Assembly (NCBI GenBank): GCA_021299095.1
Contig: JAJTFW010000010.1
Span: 38,126 to 102,125 of the forward strand
Source of the DNA: Sphingobacteriales bacterium
GTDB lineage: Bacteria; Bacteroidota; Bacteroidia; AKYH767-A; OLB10
Direction: 5' to 3'
Length of the DNA: 64,000 bases
Each line of letters opens with the position of its first letter. Position 1 is the first letter of the stretch. A program made the translations under genes and the position numbers. Below the pieces are notes generated by a model that did not search any database, was not told the origin of the DNA, and saw only the letters and a program-made list of their open reading frames with translations. Positions 50,841 to 60,519 of the stretch are shown here, in pieces.

Positions 50841-52418
50841 ATGAGCGCACCTTCCAATCGTGTCTTTTTACCGCTACTACTGGGACTATCCCTTGCTTTG
50901 GGTGTTTTTTTAGGCAACAGACTGGGTCCAGTGCCTGAACGCAGTGAAGCCTCCGAAAAACTCAAACTGGTGCTAGATTACATCCGCCAGGACTACGTCG
51001 ACACGGTTTCAGGAGATGAACTTGTAGAGAATAGCATCACGGCATTGCTGGAGCAACTTGATCCACATTCAGCCTATATTCCTGCCGAAGAACTGCAATC
51101 GGTGAATGAATCACTCGAGGGAAACTTTGAAGGAATCGGAATCGAATTCCACATTCAGCGAGATACCATCGTTGTGGTTGCCGCACTTTCGGGTGGACCC
51201 AGCGAGCGTGCAGGACTTCGCGCAGGCGATCGTTTGGTCAAGGTGAATGATAAATCCGTGACTGGCCCTCAAATCAACAACGAGTTCGTGCAAAAAACAC
51301 TGCGGGGAAAAGGCGGTACAACCGTAAACGTTGGGATACTTCGGCGTGGATCCGACAAGGTCCGGAAGTTTATGATCGTTCGCGGAAAGATTCCACTGAA
51401 CAGCGTCGAAATCGCATACATGCTTGATGCAAAAACAGGATTGATCAAAATCAATCGGTTCAGCGCAACGACCTACGATGAAACGGTTAAAGCACTTCAG
51501 GACCTTCGCGGGCAAGGTATGCAGCGGCTGATTCTTGACCTGAGGGGTAATCCGGGCGGATTCCTCGATGCAGCTACCGAACTTTGCGATGAACTGCTTG
51601 AAGACAAGCGACTGGTTGTGTACACACAGGGAAAAGCCCGATCAAGAGCTGAATACCGCACCAAACGTACCGGCCTGTTTGAAGAGGGTCCGCTTGCTGT
51701 CTTGATTGACGAAGGCTCCGCATCGGCCTCGGAAATTCTTGCCGGTGCAATCCAGGACTGGGATCGCGGAATGATTATCGGGCGACGCTCATTTGGCAAG
51801 GGCCTGGTCCAGGAGCAAACTGAACTACCCGATGGTTCAGCCATCCGGCTTACCATTGCACGTTACTATACACCCAGCGGTCGTTGTATTCAAAAACCAT
51901 ATTCCGATGGCGCTGATGCATACGAGGAGGAGTTATCTAACCGCATGGCCCACGGGGAGTTCATTCACGCCGACAGCACACGCACCAACGATTCGTTGCG
52001 TTACAAAACCCACGGAGGCCGAACGGTTTTCGGTGGAGGTGGCATCATGCCTGATCATTTTGTTTCGATGGACACCAGCCATTATAGTGAATACCTCCAG
52101 AAACTCTATTCAGAAGGTGTCATCAGTTCGTTTTGCTATGCCTACGTCGACGAAGAGCGAGAAGGTTTACGCAATTACAAAAACGCAGGGGAATTCAAAA
52201 AATCCTTTGAGATTGACGATGCATTCCTAAAGCGCTTCTTGGCCTTTGCCGAAAAAGAGGGCGTACCCACCGATCAAAAGGGACTTGCAATATCCGATTC
52301 ATTCCTTCGAACACAAGTGAAATCCGGAATTGCCCGCCTGCTTTGGCAAAACACCGGAATGTATCCGATCCTCCTGGAGCAAGACCCGTTCGTACTTGAA
52401 GCACTCAAGCATTTATAG
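50841..52418 (+). CDS. S41-family C-terminal processing protease (CtpA-like, PDZ domain)
   Basis: PDZ SGGPSERAGLRAGDRLVKVNDKSV; LILDLRGNPGGFLDAA; LIDEGSASASEILAGAIQD; GRRSFGKGLVQ. Confidence 0.95.
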   Translation: MSAPSNRVFLPLLLGLSLALGVFLGNRLGPVPERSEASEKLKLVLDYIRQDYVDTVSGDELVENSITALLEQLDPHSAYIPAEELQSVNESLEGNFEGIGIEFHIQRDTIVVVAALSGGPSERAGLRAGDRLVKVNDKSVTGPQINNEFVQKTLRGKGGTTVNVGILRRGSDKVRKFMIVRGKIPLNSVEIAYMLDAKTGLIKINRFSATTYDETVKALQDLRGQGMQRLILDLRGNPGGFLDAATELCDELLEDKRLVVYTQGKARSRAEYRTKRTGLFEEGPLAVLIDEGSASASEILAGAIQDWDRGMIIGRRSFGKGLVQEQTELPDGSAIRLTIARYYTPSGRCIQKPYSDGADAYEEELSNRMAHGEFIHADSTRTNDSLRYKTHGGRTVFGGGGIMPDHFVSMDTSHYSEYLQKLYSEGVISSFCYAYVDEEREGLRNYKNAGEFKKSFEIDDAFLKRFLAFAEKEGVPTDQKGLAISDSFLRTQVKSGIARLLWQNTGMYPILLEQDPFVLEALKHL

Positions 52419-53862
52419 TGGACATTTCCTAAGGTTCGAGCCGCTCTTGTTGGTGGCCTGTACGCTTCTAAGCCGCATACCATTTTTATTCGATGGATAT
52501 GGTTCCGAAGAAGACGCTTGGGCGCTTGCATTGGTTGCAGAGCGAATAGCAACTACCGGCCACTACGAAGTTTCCCGCCTGCCTGGGCATCCTGTCCAGG
52601 AAATCGTATTTGCCTTGCTGAGTTCGTGGGGATCATTCATGTTCAATCTGACCACAGCCCTTATCAGTACCGTTGGTGTGTGGGCATTTTATCGGATTGT
52701 CCGAATCATGAACAGACCAATTGCATTTTGGTCCGGAATTGCCTTGGCAGCGACCCCAATCGTATTTATACACTCAACGAATTCGATGGATTATACCTGG
52801 GGAATGTCACTATTAATCTGTGCAACACTGGCCCTCATTTCCAACAGGATCCTGCTGTGCGGTATTCTAGTCGGAATTGCAACCGGCTGCAGAATCACCT
52901 CGCTCGCCAGTTTAGTACCCATGATCGCATATCTCTTATTTCTTGACTCAACATCGTCCGGTATAAGATCATCTATTAAACTTTGTTGCTGTGCGCTCGC
53001 ATCCACTTTGTTGGTATTTACACCGGTGTTGGCGGAATATGGCACCTCGTTCTTCACTTTTTACGAGCATTTCCCGATTCCTCATTGGACAAAAAATCTC
53101 TATAAAGGAACTCTGGGTGTTTGGGGATTGCCAGCCCTTGTAACTTTTACAATCGCATCAACCATTCAAGCAGCACAACTCCGAAGGAATTGGGGAAACC
53201 TTCAGCGGGAACAGAAAGCCTTTGCCGGACTTAGCGCAGGTATGGTGATTTTAATGGCTTTGGTATTTTTCAGGCTCCCGCTCAAGTCTGCCTTTCTTGT
53301 ACCTGCAGTACCCTTTACCATCGTGCTTGCGGGCTTCTTTTTTTCGGGCAAGCAGTTTCATGTCCTAACAGGTTCATTGCTGGCCGGATGTTTCGTGCTT
53401 GGGGTCAATCTTGCCGAAGCACACAGAGGATCAGCCCTGAGTGCACTGGCTGTAGAGTACAAGATTGCAGGTCACAGGGTCGCACTGGATCCCCTGTACG
53501 GACTAGTGACGGCAGATCGCAGTAAGCGCATCCAACGAACCGAATTCGCTGAATCGGTGGTAGCACAGTGTGAATTGATTAGACAACCTTCCGCAATCTT
53601 GTGCGGATGGTGGCTCGCTGATATTCTGGTCTTATCCAAACAGTATCCAGCGAATTCCGATGTCATTTACCTACACTACATCAGTCCAATGCAACTGAAT
53701 AGCCTGAAAACAAGAAATATCCGCATCTTTTACCTCGAGGACCAAGCCGAGTACAACGATCTGCGGTTTGACAGCGCGTTTACAAAAAACAACGCATTAC
53801 CATTCACATCCCTGCATCAAATCCCGCCGGATTCAAATGCCAGTACCTTCTCCCTCCAGTGA
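52330..53862 (+). CDS. Polytopic membrane protein, possible GT-C-type glycosyltransferase (start uncertain; probably after ~52415)
   Basis: Many TM segments; FLFDGYGSEEDAWALALVAERIATTGHYEVSRLPGHPVQEI. Confidence 0.6.
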   Translation: MPACFGKTPECIRSSWSKTRSYLKHSSIYSGHFLRFEPLLLVACTLLSRIPFLFDGYGSEEDAWALALVAERIATTGHYEVSRLPGHPVQEIVFALLSSWGSFMFNLTTALISTVGVWAFYRIVRIMNRPIAFWSGIALAATPIVFIHSTNSMDYTWGMSLLICATLALISNRILLCGILVGIATGCRITSLASLVPMIAYLLFLDSTSSGIRSSIKLCCCALASTLLVFTPVLAEYGTSFFTFYEHFPIPHWTKNLYKGTLGVWGLPALVTFTIASTIQAAQLRRNWGNLQREQKAFAGLSAGMVILMALVFFRLPLKSAFLVPAVPFTIVLAGFFFSGKQFHVLTGSLLAGCFVLGVNLAEAHRGSALSALAVEYKIAGHRVALDPLYGLVTADRSKRIQRTEFAESVVAQCELIRQPSAILCGWWLADILVLSKQYPANSDVIYLHYISPMQLNSLKTRNIRIFYLEDQAEYNDLRFDSAFTKNNALPFTSLHQIPPDSNASTFSLQ

Positions 53863-54254
53863 GCAGGCATTGCAATGCTGACACCCTGTTCGTAATCGAA
53901 ACAGACCTGTACGGATTTACCTGTGGCAGCGATATGAGGCTCACCATCACGTCTGCGGGCAACAATCCTATACTCCATTTCAAAACTGCTGTTTCCCAAC
54001 CGGGAAACCCTGCAGTCGACTTCAACTTGCTCACTAAGTAAAAGGGGGCGCTTGTAATCGATTTCGATCCGGGCCAGAATGATTCCCTGGCGATTCCAGT
54101 TCAATTCAGTTCCAAGGAGGGTGTTAAAATAATGGACGCGTGCCAATTCGAAGAAGGAAAGATGGTTGGCATTGTTCACATGACCCATAGCGTCAATATC
54201 CTTGAACCGGAGCTGTACTTGAACCCTACTCCTGAATTGACTCTCAATTTGCAT
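53817..54254 (-). CDS. Acyl-CoA thioesterase (4HBT hot-dog fold)
   Basis: VQLRFKDIDAMGHVNNANHLSFFELARVHYFN. Confidence 0.92.
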   Translation of the reverse strand: MQIESQFRSRVQVQLRFKDIDAMGHVNNANHLSFFELARVHYFNTLLGTELNWNRQGIILARIEIDYKRPLLLSEQVEVDCRVSRLGNSSFEMEYRIVARRRDGEPHIAATGKSVQVCFDYEQGVSIAMPAHWREKVLAFESGGI

Positions 54255-54258
54255 GACC

Positions 54259-54266
54259 CAAATTTA
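54259..54266 (-). promoter_or_regulatory. -7 box TAAATTTG, 4 nt from the thioesterase ATG
   Basis: CAAATTTA on the + strand. Confidence 0.5.
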
Positions 54267-54290
54267 CTGAATCCCTCCGGCCGATTCGCT

Positions 54291-54298
54291 TACCTTTG
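54291..54298 (+). promoter_or_regulatory. -7 box TACCTTTG, 6 nt before the glycosyltransferase GTG
   Basis: TAnnTTTG. Confidence 0.5.
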
Positions 54299-54304
54299 CA
54301 TCAC

Positions 54305-55474
54305 GTGGAAAAACCAGGCTTATTATTCCTGACCTCGAGATTCCCCTATCCATTGGAAAAGGGCGATAAACTCAGGGCATACCACCTGATCAAGTCCCTG
54401 AGCCAGGATTTTTCAATCCACCTGTTTAGCCTTTCTCAGTCAGCACCGGCCCAGAACAGCATCAACGAACTAGAGCAGTATTGTAAATCCATTCGCACCG
54501 TTGTTGTTCCGCGGTGGAAATCCGGTTACAATATGTTGCGTCAACCAAGCCTACCCTTTCAAGTTGCGTATTTTACCGACTCAGCAGCAAAAAGAGAACT
54601 GAATGATTTTACGGCAACTTGTAAACCACAATACATACTTTGTCATCTCATCCGAATGGCTGAATACGCGAAAGGGATTGAGGGTACCAAAGCAATAGAT
54701 TACATGGATGCCTTTTCAACCGGCATGCACCGTTACGCGGAACGATGCAACCCAATGCTTAAACCCTTCGCAAGAATTGAAGCATCGCGACTCGATGTGT
54801 ACGAAGCGAAGGTGTTCGATTGGTTCAAAGCACATTTCATCATTTCGGAACAAGACCGCAATTTGATTCCACATGCCGAGAGGCATAAAATCGACATTGT
54901 CCGTAACGGAGTTGACACTACTTTCTTTCATCCGTCTGAATCGGAAAGACAATTCGACTTGCTCTTCAATGGACACATGGCCTATCCACCGAACATTGCC
55001 AGCGCTGAGTATGCTGCTCGAGAGATACTGCCCCTCGTACGGAAAAAGAGGCCTGAAACCTCATTGCTGATTGCAGGGGCCGAACCCGGTAAGCGCATCC
55101 AGAGCCTAAGCGGACAAGGTGTGACGGTAAAGGGGTGGATGGATGATGTACGGGAGGCCTTTAATACTTCGCGGATTCTTCTCGCTCCCATGCTCATCAG
55201 CATTGGATTACAAAACAAGATTTTGCAGGCAATGGCCATGCGCATTCCCTGTGTGGTGAGTACGATGGCCAACAATGCACTCGGAGCCAGACCCGATGAA
55301 GAAGTACTGGTAGCGAATTCGCCCGAAGAGTATGCACATAAAATTGAATTGTTGCTTGAAGATGACGCGCTGTACAAGCGTATAGCAGAAGCTGGTTACC
55401 AATATGTACTGAAACATTTCAGCTGGGAGGAAGAGGCGAAAAAAATTAAAAATAGTCTCTTGAACTTCAGCTGA
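54305..55474 (+). CDS. Glycosyltransferase (resembles the TIGR03087 sugar transferase family)
   Basis: LLFLTSRFPYPLEKGDKLRAYHLIKSLS; RNGVDTTFFHP; ILLAPMLISIGLQNKILQAMAMRIPCVVS. Confidence 0.88.
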   Translation: MEKPGLLFLTSRFPYPLEKGDKLRAYHLIKSLSQDFSIHLFSLSQSAPAQNSINELEQYCKSIRTVVVPRWKSGYNMLRQPSLPFQVAYFTDSAAKRELNDFTATCKPQYILCHLIRMAEYAKGIEGTKAIDYMDAFSTGMHRYAERCNPMLKPFARIEASRLDVYEAKVFDWFKAHFIISEQDRNLIPHAERHKIDIVRNGVDTTFFHPSESERQFDLLFNGHMAYPPNIASAEYAAREILPLVRKKRPETSLLIAGAEPGKRIQSLSGQGVTVKGWMDDVREAFNTSRILLAPMLISIGLQNKILQAMAMRIPCVVSTMANNALGARPDEEVLVANSPEEYAHKIELLLEDDALYKRIAEAGYQYVLKHFSWEEEAKKIKNSLLNFS

Positions 55475-57830
55475 CTTTTTGTTTAAGCAAACGTGCCATC
55501 TCTTCGCTGAATTGCCTACTGACTTGACGAATTACAACATTCAACTGCTCGAGATCTGCACACAACTCCTCGTTGGTTCGCTTACGCTCCTTGAAGTATT
55601 CAATATTCCGAATCGTTTCCTTTAACGATATTATTCCTGAACCATCCAGCGTTGGTCTGATTTTGTGTGCCAACTCTGATACCGATTTCAGGTCGCCGGC
55701 GGCGTATTGACCTAACATGGCATCAACAGTCGAGGGTACAGTTTCGTTAAATATCTCCAGCATCCGTAAGATAAAATCCCGATTGGAGTCCACATCGTAT
55801 GTCAAACCCGACAATTCGTAAAGTGGGCTTGAAATTGGTCTGCTTTTGATTTCTGAGGGAACCCGCCTGGCGGGTCGACTAACGCCAGCTTTCCCTCCGG
55901 GATTCACGCAGGATATCATTTTCCTGAACAGGCTATCTTCCTTGAATGGTTTCACCAGGCAATCATTCATTCCGCCTGCTATGCATTTCCTACGCATAAT
56001 CCGTGAAGTATTCGCCGTGACTGCCAGAATCGGAATCTGGCTTTTTTTTAAATCAGCCAATGATCGAATATGCCTTGTCGTTTCAATACCATCCATACCG
56101 GGCATTTGAATATCCATTAAAATAATATCAAAATCGGATTGCTGGAATATATCAATGGCCTCTTGACCAGAAATTGCTGTTTTAACCTGCATGTGCCAGC
56201 CTTTCAGCATGGCCTCTGTAACAAACAGGTTCACTTTGTTGTCATCGACTACAAGTACACGAATTGTTGATGGATCGGTAGCGCTTGTGAAGGATTTACT
56301 TGCACGATCTGTTCGATTTCCGGCTTTGGGATAACGCAACTCGAATATGAAAGTACTGCCTTTATCCGGTGAGCTATCAACACGGATACTTCCACCTTGC
56401 TTTTCAACCAGACTCTTGCTGATAGCAAGTCCGAGCCCAAGACCACCATTTCCGAATTCAGACGTATTCACTTGTGTGAAACTCTCAAAAATCCGATTGT
56501 GCATGTGCGCTGGAATGCCGATTCCGGTATCTGTAACGCTGAATTGCATCAAAACCGAATCCGGACCATCAACCAAAACAGATTGTTTTAGCACAACGCT
56601 TCCTTTTTCGGTAAACTTGACTGCATTACTCAGCAGATTCAGTAAAATCTGACTGAGTCGATGCGGATCACCCAAAACGAGAGGCGCAGGCTCATGTCCC
56701 TCCCAGAGATGTTTTATGGATAATCCCTTTTCCTGAGCACGAAAAACCTGTAGTTGAAGGCTACTATCGGCGACTTTAAATGGATCAAAAACCGACTCCT
56801 CAAATGAATATTCGCCACTTTGCCAACGTGCGAAATCAAGCAAGTCGTTGATAATCACCAGCAAGTTACCAGCCGCTTCATTCATCACTTCGATGTACTC
56901 GCGTTGAATTCCATTGAGCTGAGTCTTCCTGAGTAGTCGAATGATTCCGAGGATGCCATTGAGTGGTGTTCTTAACTCATGACTGATATTGGCTAAAAAA
57001 GCCTCTTTGGTTTTGACAGACTCCTGCAATTCAGCCTCCTTCTGACGCAGACTGGCCAATAGAATCTCACGTTCTGTCACGTCCTGACAACTCCCGATAA
57101 GGACCGGAGTATTGCTTTCGGAATCTATGACGATTTTTGAATGTGCCTCTATGTGCCTTACTTCACCGGATGGAAGAATAATACGATACCGTATTGCCCA
57201 TGGGGGATTTTCCGGCTTCATTAAGGCGAATGTCTCCTCTACCGATGGTTTATCCTCCGGATGCAGTAGCGTGTAAAACAAGTCCAAATCCGGTTTTCGG
57301 CTTTGATCGACACCGAATATGGCGAACATTCCCACGGACCATTCAATTTGGCCGGTATTGAATGATAAACGATAACTACCGGTTCGGCTCAGCAATTGAG
57401 CCTCATTCAATCGTCGTTCGCTCTCGCTCAGTTGTTGCTCCTTGTTTCGAAGCGCTGTAATATCAATTCCGTGGCCGATCAGGTAATCGATTTCCCCTAC
57501 CTGAGAGATTACAGGAAATAAACGGCGTGAGTAATACCTGATCTCACCGGAGTCGGTTTCCAGACACTCCTCCCATTCGAACATCCTGCGCTCGGCAATG
57601 GCCCGTTGGAGGTATGCATTTCTGGCTTGTGCAACTTGCGGGGGTCGACCCTTCAACTCACAATAATCAAACACTGTTTTCCCAATCATCCACTCACGGA
57701 TCTGGTTGTCTTTTATGGCGAATTGGTTCAAATAAACGTATCGCCCTTCCGTATCAAGTACGACCACATCTCCCTGAAGGTTCTCAAGGACACCCCGATA
57801 GAATTCAAGTTTTCCGGGCAATTCCATCAC
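55467..57830 (-). CDS. Soluble hybrid sensor histidine kinase (PAS-PAS-HisKA-HATPase-REC-Hpt)
   Basis: FLANISHELRTPLNGILGIIRLL; LLNLLSNAVKFTEKG; VLVVDDNKVNLFV...IILMDIQMPGMDG; Hpt-like ELAHKIRPTLDGSGI; no obvious TM segment. Confidence 0.9.
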   Translation of the reverse strand: MMELPGKLEFYRGVLENLQGDVVVLDTEGRYVYLNQFAIKDNQIREWMIGKTVFDYCELKGRPPQVAQARNAYLQRAIAERRMFEWEECLETDSGEIRYYSRRLFPVISQVGEIDYLIGHGIDITALRNKEQQLSESERRLNEAQLLSRTGSYRLSFNTGQIEWSVGMFAIFGVDQSRKPDLDLFYTLLHPEDKPSVEETFALMKPENPPWAIRYRIILPSGEVRHIEAHSKIVIDSESNTPVLIGSCQDVTEREILLASLRQKEAELQESVKTKEAFLANISHELRTPLNGILGIIRLLRKTQLNGIQREYIEVMNEAAGNLLVIINDLLDFARWQSGEYSFEESVFDPFKVADSSLQLQVFRAQEKGLSIKHLWEGHEPAPLVLGDPHRLSQILLNLLSNAVKFTEKGSVVLKQSVLVDGPDSVLMQFSVTDTGIGIPAHMHNRIFESFTQVNTSEFGNGGLGLGLAISKSLVEKQGGSIRVDSSPDKGSTFIFELRYPKAGNRTDRASKSFTSATDPSTIRVLVVDDNKVNLFVTEAMLKGWHMQVKTAISGQEAIDIFQQSDFDIILMDIQMPGMDGIETTRHIRSLADLKKSQIPILAVTANTSRIMRRKCIAGGMNDCLVKPFKEDSLFRKMISCVNPGGKAGVSRPARRVPSEIKSRPISSPLYELSGLTYDVDSNRDFILRMLEIFNETVPSTVDAMLGQYAAGDLKSVSELAHKIRPTLDGSGIISLKETIRNIEYFKERKRTNEELCADLEQLNVVIRQVSRQFSEEMARLLKQKVS

Positions 57831-57833
57831 GAA

Positions 57834-59207
57834 TCAAATCTCACCGTCTTTGATCATTTTATAAATGGTCGACTTACCTATATCTAGCCGGCTGGCCGCC
57901 TCGATGACATTGTGATCGAAACGGTCGAGGTAATGACGAACAATGATTCGTTCATACTCGCGCAAGGTCAAATCCTGATCCAGTAAATCCTCGGGGGTTC
58001 TGGATGCTGTAAAAGAGATTTCTGATGCCTCAATGCGGTCGCTATCTGACATGACGGCTGCAAGTTCAACAACTGCCTTTAGTTCCCTTACATTTCCCGG
58101 ATACCGGTATTGCATCAGTTTTTCTTTTGCTTCCGAACTGAATTGTTTTTTGCCGAGTTTGTTGCTGTGAGCAAACTGATCCAGAAAATGCTTTGCGAGT
58201 AAGAGCTTATCATTTCCACGATCTTTCAGAGCCGGCAGGTGAATCGGGAGTCCGAGCAACCTGTAGAATAAATCTTCACGGAACCTGCCGTGTTTCACCT
58301 CGGTCGATAACTCCTTGTGTGATGCGGTAATCACGCGCACATCGACAGTTCTTCGTTGACTGGAACCAAGTCTAACGACCTCTCGTTCCTGAATGGCACG
58401 TAACAATTTAACCTGAATGGCAAGCGGCACATCGGCAATCTCATCTAAAAACAATGTGCCACCATCCGCCTCCTCGAAGCGACCCGTACGTGACTGCGAA
58501 GCTCCGGTGAAGGAACCTTTTTCATGACCGAACAATTCACTCTCAACAAGATCAACCGGTATGGCAGCAAGGTTTACGGCTACAAACGGATGTGCAGATC
58601 GCGAGGAATTGTAGTGAATGGCACGCGCCACAAGCTCTTTACCTGTACCCGTTTCGCCACTCAGTGATACATTGATTGAAGTAGCAGCCGCCTTAGCAAT
58701 CAGATGGTAAACCGATTTGATGGACTCACAATTTCCAATGATCAGATTCTTGAACTCATATTGCGAGTTTACCTGACTTCTAAGCTGTTCAAGTTCAGAA
58801 CGGAGCACGACTTGTGTTCGGACATTGTTGATGGCATTCCACAAGCGTTCGCGCGTTTCTTCATTTTTAACCAAGTAATCATACACACCCTGCCGTAACA
58901 GTTCCAAGGCCGTATGCACATCTTCCTGACCCGAAATCACAATCAAGGCCGAATCCGAAGCCAATGCTTTGATCTTCTTGATCAGTTGTTGCCCGTCTAG
59001 ATCGGGTAGGCGGTAATCGATTGTGATAGCATCCGGTGTTTCTTGCTCCAGTGCTAAGAGGACCTCAGAAGCCGATTCGAATCCACGAACTGAATTATCG
59101 GGATTAAGGCTCAGGTGATGCGTCAACAACTCCCGATACCAGGCATCATCTTCTACTACGAAAATGTTCAATTTGGAACTTTGGCTTTTGCGCCTGATTT
59201 CAGCCAT
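57834..59207 (-). CDS. Sigma-54-dependent NtrC-type response regulator (REC-AAA+-HTH)
   Basis: IFVVEDDAWYRELL; SGETGTGKELVARAIH; ELFGHEKGSFTGA; DGGTLFLDEIADVPL; C-terminal HTH. Confidence 0.95.
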   Translation of the reverse strand: MAEIRRKSQSSKLNIFVVEDDAWYRELLTHHLSLNPDNSVRGFESASEVLLALEQETPDAITIDYRLPDLDGQQLIKKIKALASDSALIVISGQEDVHTALELLRQGVYDYLVKNEETRERLWNAINNVRTQVVLRSELEQLRSQVNSQYEFKNLIIGNCESIKSVYHLIAKAAATSINVSLSGETGTGKELVARAIHYNSSRSAHPFVAVNLAAIPVDLVESELFGHEKGSFTGASQSRTGRFEEADGGTLFLDEIADVPLAIQVKLLRAIQEREVVRLGSSQRRTVDVRVITASHKELSTEVKHGRFREDLFYRLLGLPIHLPALKDRGNDKLLLAKHFLDQFAHSNKLGKKQFSSEAKEKLMQYRYPGNVRELKAVVELAAVMSDSDRIEASEISFTASRTPEDLLDQDLTLREYERIIVRHYLDRFDHNVIEAASRLDIGKSTIYKMIKDGEI

Positions 59208-59211
59208 GCTT

Positions 59212-59219
59212 CAAAGATA
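59212..59219 (-). promoter_or_regulatory. -7 box TATCTTTG, 4 nt from the ATG of the sigma-54 regulator
   Basis: CAAAGATA on the + strand. Confidence 0.5.
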
Positions 59220-59271
59220 CGGACGGAGCCGGCTAAATGCGCCGGTGGAGTGCAAGCCACCCTGAAAGGAT

Positions 59272-59279
59272 TAGTTTTG
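59272..59279 (+). promoter_or_regulatory. -7 box TAGTTTTG, 4 nt before the GTG of the MFS gene
   Basis: TAnnTTTG. Confidence 0.5.
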
Positions 59280-59283
59280 TCCG

Positions 59284-60510
59284 GTGGAAATACCCAAACA
59301 GGATCCCTACGCAGCACTCCGGCACCGGGACTTCCGGTTTTTTCTTGCAGGAAAATTTCTGCTCACCGTCGCATTGCAAATGCAGGCGACCGTAGCTGCT
59401 TGGTTGATTTACCAGCAAACCAAGGATCCACTTTCACTGGGCCTGATTGGACTGAGCGAGGCGGTACCTGCGCTGGGCCTTGCCTTACCAGGCGGTATCC
59501 TGGCCGACCGTTTCGACAGACGGATGATCATGCTGGCGAGTAGCACATTGATGCTAACGGCATCGCTGGCATTCGTGTATTTCATCTTGGGAGGCAGTGC
59601 TTTACTTAGTGCCTGGCCTGCATACATGCTAATTTTTGTCATCGGGTTGGCACGCGGACTTTTCGTTCCAGCACAATCGGCTCTTTGGGGAAAACTATTG
59701 CCCTCCACGCACTATGTGAACGGCTCAGTTTGGAACAGCAGCCTGTGGCAGATTGGAGCAGTTAGTGGACCCGCCGTGGGTGGATTGTGCTATGCCTGGA
59801 TTGGCGCTGGTCACACCATGATTTTGGTTTGCCTGTTGATAGGCCTTGCTCTGTTGTCATACATGGCAATGAACGGCAGAAAAACAGAACGCTCATCGAA
59901 GGCGGAAAGCGTCATGGAATCATTAGAGAGTGGACTCCGCTTTTTCTTCGGACACAAACTCCTGCTCTCAGCTGTTACGTTGGATCTTGTTGCGGTATTG
60001 TTCGGCGGAGCGGTTGCACTTCTGCCAGCATTTGCAGATGAAGTGTTGCATTGCGGCCCTGAAGGATTGGGGTATCTGCGCGCGGCACCGGCACTTGGTG
60101 CTGTAATGATGGGGCTTTATCTCGCGTTCAGACCACCAGCCAAGAAGGCGGGTATACTAATGATGTGGTGTATCGCCGGTTTCGGATGTTGCATGATAGG
60201 TTTCGCCCTTTCAGAGGCATTTTGGCTTTCCATGGCCTTGCTAGTCATGTCGGGTATGTTTGATAACGTCAGTGTCATCATCCGTAGTACGATTCTTCAA
60301 TCCCATACGCCTGACGAAATGCGCGGCAGGGTTTCGGCTGTCAACAGTTTGTTTGTCGGCTCCTCAAATGAAATCGGGGCATTTGAATCGGGGCTCGCTG
60401 CAAAACTTTTCGGATTGGTCCCATCGGTCGTTGGCGGAGGAATCATTACCATCGCCTCTGTGATCATCACTTCACGGCTTTCACCAAGCCTGCGTAAGCT
60501 GAACCTCTAA
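59284..60510 (+). CDS. MFS transporter (enterobactin-exporter-like family)
   Basis: YAALRHRDFRFFLAGKFLLTVALQMQATVAAWLIYQQTKDPLSLGLIGLSEAVPALGLALPGGILADRFDRR. Confidence 0.92.
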   Translation: MEIPKQDPYAALRHRDFRFFLAGKFLLTVALQMQATVAAWLIYQQTKDPLSLGLIGLSEAVPALGLALPGGILADRFDRRMIMLASSTLMLTASLAFVYFILGGSALLSAWPAYMLIFVIGLARGLFVPAQSALWGKLLPSTHYVNGSVWNSSLWQIGAVSGPAVGGLCYAWIGAGHTMILVCLLIGLALLSYMAMNGRKTERSSKAESVMESLESGLRFFFGHKLLLSAVTLDLVAVLFGGAVALLPAFADEVLHCGPEGLGYLRAAPALGAVMMGLYLAFRPPAKKAGILMMWCIAGFGCCMIGFALSEAFWLSMALLVMSGMFDNVSVIIRSTILQSHTPDEMRGRVSAVNSLFVGSSNEIGAFESGLAAKLFGLVPSVVGGGIITIASVIITSRLSPSLRKLNL

Positions 60511-60519
60511 GTGGGCTTT

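Noticed and set aside
59649-59668. TGGCACGCGGACTTTTCG as a sigma-54 -24/-12 promoter
   Set aside because: Lacks the TTGC -12 element at the right spacing and lies inside the MFS coding sequence.
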